From the IMG/VR virus record IMGVR_UViG_3300042868_004804, positions 1 through 29,539 of that record: a DNA stretch of 29,539 nt, one strand, 5' to 3'. Every line of letters starts with the position of its first letter. Position 1 is the first letter of the stretch. The position numbers and the translations under genes are program-made. Below, piece by piece: positions 16,186 through 21,859 of the stretch. The notes below the pieces were generated by a model. It saw only the letters and a list, made by a program, of their open reading frames with translations, had not been told where the DNA came from and did no database searches. This DNA is from a virus.

Positions 16186-17130
16186 TCATACCGCCCTTAT
16201 AATATAATTCATAACTATATATGGTTGAAGATTAGTGTGAGCAGAGGCAGCGTTGGCTGCAGTATTATTACTTATAGAAATACCAGTTACTTGTGATCCA
16301 GTAGCAGTAAATCCAATTCCATCTGGATTAACCAAACCTGCTCTAGAACCATTGGCTGCAAGTCCAATTCCAGACTGGTAGTGTATGTGACCAGGGTCTG
16401 ATATGCCGTGAGGGTGTGCTGGTAGTCCAGATTGTGCTGAGGTAAGAGTAACTTCTTTAACACCACCAGTTTCACCACGAGTATCAAATTCTGTCTGAGC
16501 AGAATCTAAACCAACTGGCATTCTTCCTTTAAGATTTGGAACAGCAAATGTTGTAGTTCCATTTCCTCCATAAGTTGACCCTAAACCAACGCTAAGTGTT
16601 GGATATGCTGAAGCACTATAAACAGATCCATCGCAAAGCAACCATCCTGCTGGTGGTGTAGCTAAAGCATAAGCTGTGACAGAACCAATGGGAGAAAGAG
16701 CATTTGTAATAGTGGTTGCAAAATTAGCATCATCTCCAAGAGCTGCTGCGAGTTCATTAAGAGTATTTAGCGTGGATGGAGCAGCGTCAACAAGTGCTGC
16801 TGCTGCAACTGAAGAAGAATTGTCTGCATATGCTTTTGTAGCATAATTTGCAGAAGCATTTGACTGAGATAAATATGTGGTAGAAGCAGAATTTTGAGTT
16901 AAATATAAAGCACTTGCAGCATTTATAGTTAATATAGTTTCAGGAGATATAGATGGTACATCTGTAGATGAATCTATCCAAATATCCCCTGCTTTTGCAC
17001 CTGATGGCTCTGTTCCAGAATAAACTGTTGGATTATATTCTTGTCCAATAATATCCCAAGATGTGCCATTAAAGCGGTATCCATCAAATTCTTGATTTAC
17101 AGAAGCGGATAATGGAAATATTGTAGACAT
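16186..17130 (-). CDS. Tail-collar domain fibre protein, second copy
   Basis: 314 aa. The N-terminus (QEFDGYRFNGTSWDIIG, then SGTEPSGAKAGDIWIDSS) is a fibre attachment region. LTQNSASTTYLSQSNASANYATKAYAD is the shared shaft repeat, followed by a TLNTLNELAAALGDDANFATT helix seen in many T4-like fibre shafts. The collar domain (YALATPPAGWLLCDGSVYSASAYPTLS, then STYGGNGTTTFAVPNLKGRMPVG) and the C-terminal PAHPHG, HIHYQ and NLQPYIVMNYIIRAV complete a short-tail-fibre-like binding protein. It ends in an ATGA overlap with the next fibre gene. TATAAT lies 9 nt before the ATG, and no Shine-Dalgarno is visible. Confidence 0.87.
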   Translation of the reverse strand: MSTIFPLSASVNQEFDGYRFNGTSWDIIGQEYNPTVYSGTEPSGAKAGDIWIDSSTDVPSISPETILTINAASALYLTQNSASTTYLSQSNASANYATKAYADNSSSVAAAALVDAAPSTLNTLNELAAALGDDANFATTITNALSPIGSVTAYALATPPAGWLLCDGSVYSASAYPTLSVGLGSTYGGNGTTTFAVPNLKGRMPVGLDSAQTEFDTRGETGGVKEVTLTSAQSGLPAHPHGISDPGHIHYQSGIGLAANGSRAGLVNPDGIGFTATGSQVTGISISNNTAANAASAHTNLQPYIVMNYIIRAV

Positions 17131-17139
17131 AGTATTTTA

Positions 17140-17148
17140 ATTATATCA
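17140..17148 (-). promoter_or_regulatory. Extended -10 close to a start codon (leaderless candidate)
   Basis: Minus-strand TGATATAAT, with 9 nt between the hexamer and the ATG at 17130. It overlaps the stop codon of the upstream gene. A transcript starting 6-8 nt after the box would have almost no leader. Confidence 0.5.
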
Positions 17149-17401
17149 TTTCATTAGTAATACTATCTTGTCTTTCTTTTGCAGATTGAATATTTGCTGC
17201 TAATACTACCACTTCTCTATCTGCAGGAATTTCAGTAATTGTTGGATCTGCTAACATTCTAGCTACTTCTAATTGAAAAATTTCTTCCATTGCAATTCTT
17301 GCACGTTCTGAAGCGGCATTTTGAATCCATTCTTTTGTATCATAGGCTACATAAGACAATGCTTTTACTTGTGCATCATTTAATTCAATTTCATACTTCA
17401 T
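17141..17401 (-). CDS. Small tail-associated protein of unknown function
   Basis: 86 aa, mostly helical. MKYEIELNDAQVKALSYVAYD, then KEWIQNAASERARIAMEEI is a pattern I have seen in small proteins encoded beside fibre genes of aquatic phages, with a conserved WIQNA segment. The function is unknown; a fibre-assembly or chaperone role is possible from position. TATAAT lies 6 nt before the ATG (17408-17413) and there is no Shine-Dalgarno, so the mRNA may be leaderless. The C-terminus (NEMI) overlaps the promoter of the next gene. Confidence 0.72.
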   Translation of the reverse strand: MKYEIELNDAQVKALSYVAYDTKEWIQNAASERARIAMEEIFQLEVARMLADPTITEIPADREVVVLAANIQSAKERQDSITNEMI

Positions 17402-17407
17402 TTGTAT

Positions 17408-17413
17408 ATTATA
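17408..17413 (-). promoter_or_regulatory. TATAAT box 6 nt from start codon (leaderless candidate)
   Basis: Minus-strand TATAAT preceded by GGG, with exactly 6 nt before the ATG at 17401, which would place the A of ATG at about +1. This is the geometry of leaderless actinobacterial genes. Confidence 0.5.
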
Positions 17414-17415
17414 CC

Positions 17416-18075
17416 CTATCCTACCAAATATCCTGAGAACTGCAAAAATTGCCCACCCCAGCTTTGTATTGTATTTTGTGCATAAACATCAATGTAATCA
17501 TTAGCATTTAAATAAATTGTAGTGCTTAAGGACTGACCACCATCTGAACCCTGTGCTCCATGGTTTGTTGTTACTGTTGCTCCACCATTTACCCTAAATC
17601 CCCAATATGTATTTGATGGATTTGTATAAGAAGTATATTTGAAAAAGTGAACATCAAAATGATAGTGTCCAGCTACTGGTGCTGTAAATCTTCCCGTTGA
17701 GGTAGAATAGTGACTTCCAACATTGGTTCTAGCAGAATTAAATACTACAACTCCAGCACTAAAAGTTACTGAGCCATCTGTATAAGTTGCATTAAATGCT
17801 GGCTGAAAAGTTGCCGTTATTCTTCCAGTAGTAGAAATATTTCCAGTAAATGCAGCACCAGAAAGTGCAGCGTATGTGCTGGATGCTGATGACTGAGTTA
17901 AATAGGTTGTTGATCCTGAGCTTTTAGTAAGATAGGTTGTTGAAGCAGATAATTGTGTAAGATATGTATTTGATGCAGAAGCCTGTGTCAGGTACGTTGT
18001 TGATGCAGAAGCCTGGGTAAGCAAGGAATTTATTTGAGAGGATGAAGCTGTTCTAACAATTGTTACGTTTGCCAT
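17416..18075 (-). CDS. Fibre protein with repeat shaft and C-terminal C1q-like domain
   Basis: 219 aa. Residues about 18-70 are five tandem copies of a ten-residue unit close to ASASTTYLTQ. From about residue 85 to the end the sequence fits a C1q/TNF-like jelly roll: TFQPAFNATYT, then VVFNSARTNVGSHYSTSTGRFTAPVAGHYHFDVHFFKY, then LNANDYIDVYAQN, ending in FLQFSGYLVG. Such domains trimerise and bind varied ligands, so this is a likely receptor-binding tip. TATAAT lies 8 nt before the ATG, with no Shine-Dalgarno. Confidence 0.85.
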   Translation of the reverse strand: MANVTIVRTASSSQINSLLTQASASTTYLTQASASNTYLTQLSASTTYLTKSSGSTTYLTQSSASSTYAALSGAAFTGNISTTGRITATFQPAFNATYTDGSVTFSAGVVVFNSARTNVGSHYSTSTGRFTAPVAGHYHFDVHFFKYTSYTNPSNTYWGFRVNGGATVTTNHGAQGSDGGQSLSTTIYLNANDYIDVYAQNTIQSWGGQFLQFSGYLVG

Positions 18076-18083
18076 AATATTTA

Positions 18084-18092
18084 ATTATATCA
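18084..18092 (-). promoter_or_regulatory. Extended -10 close to a start codon (leaderless candidate)
   Basis: Minus-strand TGATATAAT, 8 nt from the ATG at 18075. The sequence from the box to the ATG is nearly the same as that before 17130, so the element itself seems duplicated. Confidence 0.5.
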
Positions 18093-18130
18093 TTTTAATT
18101 AGGATGTCTTAGAAGTGAGGACAATAGACA

Positions 18131-18619
18131 TTATGCAGCACCACCCACACCATAACTGTAGAAATTGGCATTATAGCTTCTTGATGATGGATATATTATT
18201 TGCCCTGAATTTTCTCCATTAAACTGTACAGCAAAATTGGCAACTGATCCATCGTCACCATTATTATTCCATCCTGATAAAGTAAAAACTGCTTGTCCAC
18301 TAGAGTTAGTAGTTGTCGCTATAGGAACTCCAGATACTCCATTTAAAGAAAATGTAAGATATACAGGCTTTCCTGAAAGGTTTATGCTATAACCTGCTCC
18401 AGATTCTGGTACTCCAGATAGTGTTGCTGTTACAGTAAGTGGACTATTAATATATTGTATATCTGTATGTATAGCAGTAAAAGGACCTGATCCAGTATAA
18501 GAAAATCCTTGAGTTCCACTTACTTGGGAAGAATAAGATCCAGATATTCCAAGAGATAAAGAAGATATTATTGGGATTATTGAATTAGAACTTGCTACAA
18601 TTCCATAATTACTAGGCAT
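18131..18619 (-). CDS. Small adhesin with bacterial Ig-like domain
   Basis: 162 aa. After a serine-rich N-terminal part, residues about 60-132 fit a bacterial Ig-like (Big/invasin type) domain: SPLTVTATLSG, then SGKPVYLTFSLNGVSGVPIATTTNSSGQAVFTLSGW. The C-terminal YSYGVGGAA is short and glycine-rich. Ig-like domains on virions commonly bind host-surface or environmental glycans. The start is one nucleotide after the stop of the collagen-like gene, so it is translationally coupled. A 55-nt gap with its own promoter for the next gene follows. Confidence 0.75.
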   Translation of the reverse strand: MPSNYGIVASSNSIIPIISSLSLGISGSYSSQVSGTQGFSYTGSGPFTAIHTDIQYINSPLTVTATLSGVPESGAGYSINLSGKPVYLTFSLNGVSGVPIATTTNSSGQAVFTLSGWNNNGDDGSVANFAVQFNGENSGQIIYPSSRSYNANFYSYGVGGAA

Positions 18620-18620
18620 A

Positions 18621-19358
18621 TTATGCTGCCGTATCCGTCAAATCTCCCACAAGAGACCAGGTATCTGTTGCAATTTTAATCAAAGTTGCACCTGAGTATT
18701 GTGCTCTTGTATATAGTCCAGAAGATGAATATATTATTACTGATCCTGAAGCAGGATTTACTAAAATTTGACCCGTTCCTTTTTGTAAAATATCAAACCT
18801 TGTTCCAACTGGTATTGGATCTGAGGCGTTTGTTGGAACGGTTACTGTGATAGTGGTAGCTCTATTAAAAATTAATAATTTTCCTGCATCTGATGTTGAT
18901 ATTGTATAGGTAGCTGCAGTTATGTCAGAACTAATTGTTTGTGCTGTTGCAAATGTTCCAGGTGGTCCTTCTGCTCCAGCTGCTCCAGGTGGTCCTTCTG
19001 CTCCAGCTGGTCCAGGTGGTCCTTCTGCTCCAGCTGCTCCAGGTGCTCCATTTTCTCCAGCTACACCATTAAGTCCAGGTGCTCCAGGTGCTCCAGGTGC
19101 TCCAGGTGGTCCTTCTGCTCCCGTTGCTCCAACTTCTCCAACTGGTCCAACTGCACCTTCTGGTCCTGTTGGTCCTGCAACTTGAGCATAAGAAAGGTTG
19201 TTCCAGTTAAGTCCATCTGGTGCAGTTTGTGGAAGTGCTCGTCCTATTTTAAATAAACCTGTATCTGTTTCAAATCCAATTTCACCTTCTGCAAGGGTGG
19301 GATCATTTTCTGTCCAATTTGCAGCAGTATCTCTTCTAACTTGGATTCTTGTTGCCAT
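18621..19358 (-). CDS. Collagen-like tail fibre with Mtd-type N-terminal domain
   Basis: 245 aa. Residues 1-40 ([37 protein letters not shown]) match the N-terminal domain shared by Mtd-like tropism determinants and phage fibres. Residues 62-134 are about 24 uninterrupted Gly-x-y triplets. The C-terminal 110 residues form a beta domain ([19 protein letters not shown], then [20 protein letters not shown]) seen in many fibre tips. It is probably a trimeric rod. A TATAAT box lies 9 nt before the ATG, with no Shine-Dalgarno. It is the first gene of the leftward fibre block. No reverse transcriptase or template repeat is present, so the Mtd likeness does not imply a diversity-generating system. 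Confidence 0.85.
   Translation of the reverse strand: MATRIQVRRDTAANWTENDPTLAEGEIGFETDTGLFKIGRALPQTAPDGLNWNNLSYAQVAGPTGPEGAVGPVGEVGATGAEGPPGAPGAPGAPGLNGVAGENGAPGAAGAEGPPGPAGAEGPPGAAGAEGPPGTFATAQTISSDITAATYTISTSDAGKLLIFNRATTITVTVPTNASDPIPVGTRFDILQKGTGQILVNPASGSVIIYSSSGLYTRAQYSGATLIKIATDTWSLVGDLTDTAA
18961..19041 (-). repeat. Three tandem 27-bp units in the collagen coding region
   Basis: Three consecutive 27-nt units, differing at one base, each coding three Gly-x-y triplets. Slippage or recombination here would change rod length in steps of nine residues without frameshift. Confidence 0.85.
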
Positions 19359-19367
19359 AATAAAACA

Positions 19368-19376
19368 ATTATATCA
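19368..19376 (-). promoter_or_regulatory. Extended -10 promoter at the head of the fibre block (leaderless candidate)
   Basis: Minus-strand TGATATAAT with 9 nt to the ATG at 19358. No -35 hexamer and no ribosome site are visible. It probably starts transcription of the leftward structural operon. Confidence 0.5.
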
Positions 19377-19637
19377 TAATCTTTACTATATCTTTACCAT
19401 TTAAAAATTCCGCAAAAAATAAAAACGCAAAAAATTCGGCGAAATAGTATACCAATCAACACTCTATAACTCCGTTATATATGTAGGATTTTTGGGGGAT
19501 TTATAAATATGCAGATATTCCCCTATATGAAGATATATATGATAATGTCAATATGTTAATAAAGATAATAATGGATGCTAACGCATATGACCAGAAATGA
19601 ATTTAATTAACCCCGAAATTATACAAAAATAGTTTTA

Positions 19638-19718
19638 TTAACTGTTTGTTAATGTAGACAATAAAATTACTGTTAATACAATCCAGAAGATGTATCTAAT
19701 GTAGTCTTGATTATTCAT
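19638..19718 (-). CDS. Candidate 26-aa membrane micropeptide
   Basis: Encodes MNNQDYIRYIFWIVLTVIL and then a short polar tail: a single hydrophobic helix with a charged N-terminus. An AGAGAAAG leader immediately before the ATG resembles the GA-rich leaders of the right-arm genes. Other single-helix micropeptides exist nearby (22528, 23960). Length alone makes it uncertain; no clear promoter is visible, though a TAGAAT lies about 28 nt upstream. Confidence 0.4.
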   Translation of the reverse strand: MNNQDYIRYIFWIVLTVILLSTLTNS

Positions 19719-19921
19719 ATCTTTCTCTCTTTGTTTTTTAATAATTCTATCCCCCTGCCCCCGAATTTTCTGAAACTTTTTTTGATTCGCTGCACTCATA
19801 GTGTAATTGCATTTTTAATGCTTGTCAAATCAGCTTGCCAGAAACATTGAACTATTAAATTATTTGTAACACAATTGTAACATAAAATCTCACATATTGA
19901 GATATATATTCACTTACCCGC

Positions 19922-19982
19922 AAAATCTGAATATTTTTATATTTGCAGCTAGATCCCATTTTGAAGAAAATCTGAATATTTT
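19922..19982. repeat. Direct repeat AAAATCTGAATATTTT, two copies
   Basis: Identical 16-mers at 19922-19937 and 19967-19982, 45 nt apart start to start, in the non-coding boundary region. They could be protein-binding sites such as initiator iterons, but only two copies are seen. Confidence 0.8.
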
Positions 19983-20082
19983 GTTAATGTGTATGATGCA
20001 TGATTTTAGAATAGACTCACCACTTTATTAGTGAGCCCATATCTATTTATTTTAGTTTTGACAAGTGCAAAGATTTTAGATT

Positions 20083-20223
20083 TTAGAAGTCATCATCAAA
20101 AAAGTTTTCTATTTCTTGGTCACTCTCGCACATAATGCAGTAATTAATTTCCCAAGCCGTTAGTTTATCATCACAGGTGATGCACTTATTCTTGGTGATG
20201 TTTTCAAATGCTAATTCAGTCAT
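20083..20223 (-). CDS. 46-aa double-CxxC (zinc-binding) protein
   Basis: Two motifs, CITC at residues 14-17 and CIMC at residues 29-32, eleven residues apart, form a compact zinc-knuckle or ribbon, followed by a strongly acidic tail (EIENFFDDDF). A small protein of this kind may bind RNA polymerase or another host protein; the function is unknown. It has its own TGTCA-N11 promoter (20254-20276) and the usual CTAC/AAGAAAGAG leader, which supports expression with the right-arm regulon although it is on the opposite strand. Confidence 0.75.
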   Translation of the reverse strand: MTELAFENITKNKCITCDDKLTAWEINYCIMCESDQEIENFFDDDF

Positions 20224-20253
20224 TATTATTTCTCTTTCTTAGTAGGTAGTTTT

Positions 20254-20276
20254 AATCTAGCAGGGAGGTCTGACAA
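20254..20276 (-). promoter_or_regulatory. TGTCA-N11 promoter, minus-strand copy 1
   Basis: Reading leftward: TTGTCA, GACCTCCCTGC (11 nt), TAGATT, with TGC as extended -10. The leader contains CCTAC and AAGAAAGAG. No clear dyad over the -10. Drives the 46-aa CxxC gene. Confidence 0.8.
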
Positions 20277-20278
20277 TT

Positions 20279-20467
20279 TTATAGGTCTAGTTCTTCAATG
20301 ACTACCGCACCAATTGCAGATACAGCACCGATAAAGGCAGTGGCAATCATAACGTTGCCAGTCATACCATTTAGACCAATGACTAGCAGTTGTAGTTCAA
20401 GTAGTAGGGCAGGTAGTGAGAAGATAGCAACGAAGGTTAGAACATCTCTTAGGTGGAAGAAGAACAT
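20279..20467 (-). CDS. Small two-helix membrane protein
   Basis: 62 aa. Two hydrophobic helices at about residues 9-30 (LTFVAIFSLPALLLELQLLVI) and 37-57 (NVMIATAFIGAVSAIGAVVI), with a short GLNGMTG turn and an acidic C-terminus. The plan is holin-like, but any small membrane effector would look the same. A GAAAGAG leader precedes the ATG. Its promoter is the TGTCA-N11 site at 20557-20585, and its 90-nt leader contains a 16-bp direct repeat. It is not recognised as a known family. Confidence 0.7.
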   Translation of the reverse strand: MFFFHLRDVLTFVAIFSLPALLLELQLLVIGLNGMTGNVMIATAFIGAVSAIGAVVIEELDL

Positions 20468-20495
20468 TTTTTTCTCTTTCTGTTAGTGTTGAGAT

Positions 20496-20539
20496 TTATT
20501 TGCTAGGCTCATCCCGTTAGGGCTTATTTGCTAGGCTCA
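20496..20539 (-). repeat. 16-bp direct repeat in the leader of the membrane-protein gene
   Basis: TTATTTGCTAGGCTCA occurs at 20496-20511 and 20524-20539, with TCCCGTTAGGGC between, which itself can pair CCC with GGG. It lies in the 5' leader of the leftward gene at 20467, a position where a protein- or RNA-based control element could act. Confidence 0.75.
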
Positions 20540-20556
20540 CTCTCAACCTTTCTTAT

Positions 20557-20585
20557 AGTTCTAACTTACACTATACCCCTGACAA
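20557..20585 (-). promoter_or_regulatory. TGTCA-N11 promoter, minus-strand copy 2
   Basis: Reading leftward: TTGTCA, GGGGTATAGTG (11 nt), TAAGTT. The GACC part of the box is changed, yet the 11-nt distance is kept. A 4-bp dyad AGTT-AG-AACT covers the -10. Drives the membrane-protein gene at 20279. Confidence 0.75.
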
Positions 20586-20621
20586 TTTCAACCCCAATCT
20601 CACTATTTGAGACAATATTTT

Positions 20622-20637
20622 TGTGATGTACATCATA
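20622..20637. promoter_or_regulatory. Crp/GlxR-like operator
   Basis: TGTGATGTACATCATA fits the TGTGA-N6-TCACA operator of Crp-family regulators with one mismatch and contains the central TA of the actinobacterial GlxR consensus. It lies between the two divergent promoters of the boundary region. Confidence 0.4.
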
Positions 20638-20651
20638 GAACAGATGTTCGA
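20636..20651. promoter_or_regulatory. SOS-box-like palindrome, imperfect
   Basis: TAGAACAGATGTTCGA matches the actinobacterial LexA box TCGAAC-N4-GTTCGA at 11 of 12 fixed positions. It abuts the Crp-like site and lies about 100 nt upstream of the first rightward promoter. Confidence 0.45.
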
Positions 20652-20656
20652 ACGTG

Positions 20657-20753
20657 CCGCGCCCCTGTGGATAACCTGTGTATAAGATGGCTATGAAATG
20701 CCCCTGAAATTGTGACGCACTTCACACCAAACACACCCCCAAACGTCCCAAAA
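20657..20753 (+). repeat. Composite intergenic module A
   Basis: CCGCGCCCC (20657-20665) is joined directly to TGTGGATAA (20666-20674), a perfect DnaA-box 9-mer in reverse orientation. CCCCTGAAA follows at 20702, then an insert with a Crp-like site, then promoter 1. The TTTAAGAA pair of other copies is not recognisable here. Confidence 0.8.
20711..20726. promoter_or_regulatory. Crp-like operator, perfect half-sites
   Basis: TGTGACGCACTTCACA has both TGTGA and TCACA half-sites intact with a 6-nt spacer. It lies about 45 nt upstream of the promoter-1 box, a usual activator distance. Confidence 0.45.
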
Positions 20754-20785
20754 TTGTCAGACCCCTAGTGTATAGTGAAACTATA
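20754..20785 (+). promoter_or_regulatory. TGTCA-N11 promoter 1
   Basis: TTGTCA, GACCCCTAGTG (11 nt), TATAGT. A perfect 6-bp dyad TATAGT-GAA-ACTATA covers the -10. Drives 20808 and 20994. Confidence 0.85.
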
Positions 20786-20807
20786 AGACAAAAAGAAAGA
20801 GGTCAAA

Positions 20808-20993
20808 ATGACTTACTTAGTAACAAACAAGAGAGACGGTATCTCTAACGAATACCTCTCTATTCACTCTGCCTTGCAAATGGTTGCAAGTTGCTATGAC
20901 GGTGCAGGTATCACTTGCGAAATCGTAGACACCCAAACGGGTGAACAGGTAGAAATCTACCGTAATCCTCTAACAGGTTGGAAGGTGGCTTAA
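20808..20993 (+). CDS. Small protein of unknown function
   Basis: 61 aa, not recognised. MTYLVTNKRDGISNEYLSIHSA is followed by a beta-type segment (ITCEIVDTQTGEQVEIYRN), suggesting a small alpha/beta fold; two cysteines at about 29 and 37 are not a CxxC. GAGGT precedes the ATG. It is first in a two-gene operon under promoter 1, ending immediately before the next ATG. Confidence 0.7.
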   Translation: MTYLVTNKRDGISNEYLSIHSALQMVASCYDGAGITCEIVDTQTGEQVEIYRNPLTGWKVA

Positions 20994-21143
20994 ATGGCTT
21001 ACACTAAAATCAAAAATGCAAGACTGCTAGTAGATGCAGTCAATGACCTAGAGCGTACTCTAAAGTATGACCCAACCAATCAACGAATGATTGACTACTA
21101 CAATCTACAAATCCAACTCTTGACTAGGCGTGTCTACAGGTAA
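20994..21143 (+). CDS. 49-aa helical basic protein of unknown function
   Basis: Starts directly after the upstream stop (TAA then ATG), so translation is coupled. The product is almost all helix: KIKNARLLVDAVNDLERTL, then NQRMIDYYNLQIQLLTRRVYR, with heptad-like leucines and a basic C-terminus. Promoter 2 begins 2 nt after its stop. Confidence 0.65.
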   Translation: MAYTKIKNARLLVDAVNDLERTLKYDPTNQRMIDYYNLQIQLLTRRVYR

Positions 21144-21145
21144 AA

Positions 21146-21168
21146 CTGTCAGACCTCTAGTGTAAGAT
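21146..21168 (+). promoter_or_regulatory. TGTCA-N11 promoter 2
   Basis: CTGTCA, GACCTCTAGTG (11 nt), TAAGAT. No composite module before it and no clear dyad over the -10. Drives 21202, 21369 and 21536. Confidence 0.8.
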
Positions 21169-21201
21169 AAAACTAACAAACAAACGAAAGGAAGTCACAC
21201 A

Positions 21202-21369
21202 ATGACTGAACTAATCTTAATCGCACTAATCGCAGGTAGTAGTTTCGGCTTACTGTTTGCATACATTCAACAGATGATGAATAAGGATAACTACATAGCA
21301 GAATTGCAATCTGCTCTAGTAGATGCATACACAGAATTAGAATTTGCAAAGTTAGGAATAAATAAATAA
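21202..21369 (+). CDS. 55-aa single-helix membrane protein
   Basis: An N-terminal hydrophobic helix (LILIALIAGSSFGLLFAYI) is followed by a polar, helical tail (NYIAELQSALVDAYTELEFAKLG). The GAAAGGAAG leader gives ribosome binding. First gene of a three-gene operon with TAATG overlaps. Function unknown. Confidence 0.65.
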   Translation: MTELILIALIAGSSFGLLFAYIQQMMNKDNYIAELQSALVDAYTELEFAKLGINK

Positions 21370-21536
21370 TGATGACTAGAAAAGACTATGTAAAAATTGC
21401 AGAGATTCTAAACTCATACCACTTGGACATTGACTCACAAGTGTTTGAGGATTTGATTTCAGACTTTCAAACATTTTTCAAAAGAGATAATTCTAATTTC
21501 GACTTAACACGATTCAGAGATGCGGTAATCAAATAA
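21369..21536 (+). CDS. Small helical protein of unknown function
   Basis: 55 aa from the ATG in TAATG (a second ATG follows at once). Helical and charged: KDYVKIAEILNSY, then FEDLISDFQTFFKRDN, then FDLTRFRDAVIK. This resembles many small phage proteins with no known role. Overlaps its neighbours by one base at each end, indicating coupled translation. Confidence 0.65.
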   Translation: MMTRKDYVKIAEILNSYHLDIDSQVFEDLISDFQTFFKRDNSNFDLTRFRDAVIK

Positions 21537-21688
21537 TGAAATTCGTACATAACAAAATTGACGGAACTTTCGTAATTGGAATTAGTTTTTCAAATTACTT
21601 TAGCAAAAACCTTGGTCGCAAAAATACTTCCCTGATTTTTGACTTAGGAAAACATTCGTTTGCATTTGTGTTGAGAGGTGAATACTAA
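21536..21688 (+). CDS. 50-aa basic beta-type protein of unknown function
   Basis: Starts in a TAATG overlap. Alternating hydrophobic strands (GTFVIGISFSNYF, then TSLIFDLGKHSFAFVLRG) and a positive charge suggest a small beta-sheet. Last gene of its operon; it is followed within a few bases by composite module B. Confidence 0.6.
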   Translation: MKFVHNKIDGTFVIGISFSNYFSKNLGRKNTSLIFDLGKHSFAFVLRGEY

Positions 21689-21694
21689 AAGCAG

Positions 21695-21811
21695 AGCTGA
21701 TCGAACACCTGTTCGAGAAGCCCGCGCCCCGTTTTCCACAGCCTGTTAAGAAGTTGTGGATAATCCCCCTGGAAAATTTCGTTATCTTTTTGTTATCAAA
21801 ATAGGTAGAAA
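21695..21811 (+). repeat. Composite intergenic module B, with an inserted SOS box
   Basis: AGCT at 21695, then the SOS palindrome, then CCGCGCCCC (21722-21730). TTTTCCACA (21732-21740) faces a perfect DnaA-box 9-mer TGTGGATAA (21755-21763), forming an inverted repeat TCCACA/TGTGGA around GTTAAGAAG. CCCCCTGGAAAA follows. Leads into promoter 3. Confidence 0.8.
21701..21716. promoter_or_regulatory. LexA/SOS box, perfect palindrome
   Basis: TCGAACACCTGTTCGA is a perfect 6-4-6 palindrome that fits the actinobacterial and Gram-positive SOS operator. It lies about 110 nt upstream of promoter 3. Confidence 0.6.
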
Positions 21812-21840
21812 TTGTCAGACCCTTGTGGTAAGTTATAACT
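21812..21840 (+). promoter_or_regulatory. TGTCA-N11 promoter 3
   Basis: TTGTCA, GACCCTTGTGG (11 nt), TAAGTT, with TGG as extended -10. Dyad AGTT-AT-AACT over the -10. Drives only the IF-2-like gene at 21860. Confidence 0.85.
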
Positions 21841-21859
21841 ATAACGAAAGAGGTTAAAA

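Larger units (their letters stand above)
19377..20082. other. AT-rich, mostly gene-free boundary region
   Basis: About 700 nt between the leftward structural block and the small-gene arm. It holds CGCAAAAAAT twice (about 19411-19435), TTGTAAC twice in a row (about 19864-19880), a dyad ATCTCA-N5-TGAGAT (19887-19903), the direct repeat at 19922-19982, and an inverted repeat CTCAC-N10-GTGAG near 20009-20030 that could end leftward transcription of the 20083 gene. The only coding candidate is the peptide at 19638-19718. It could be an origin or packaging-related region, but nothing decides this. Confidence 0.6.

Noticed and set aside
18922-19256. Plus-strand open frames rich in Gly/Pro/Ala or Cys/Ser opposite the collagen-like gene
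   Set aside because: They are mirror images of the collagen repeat; the minus-strand frame has a start, domain structure and family matches.
18621-19358. Diversity-generating retroelement suggested by the Mtd-like N-terminus
   Set aside because: No reverse transcriptase, template repeat or adenine-biased variable repeat is visible.
19860-19965. A 34-aa minus-strand open frame in the boundary region
   Set aside because: No ribosome site, no recognisable composition and it lies across the direct repeats; probably chance in AT-rich sequence.
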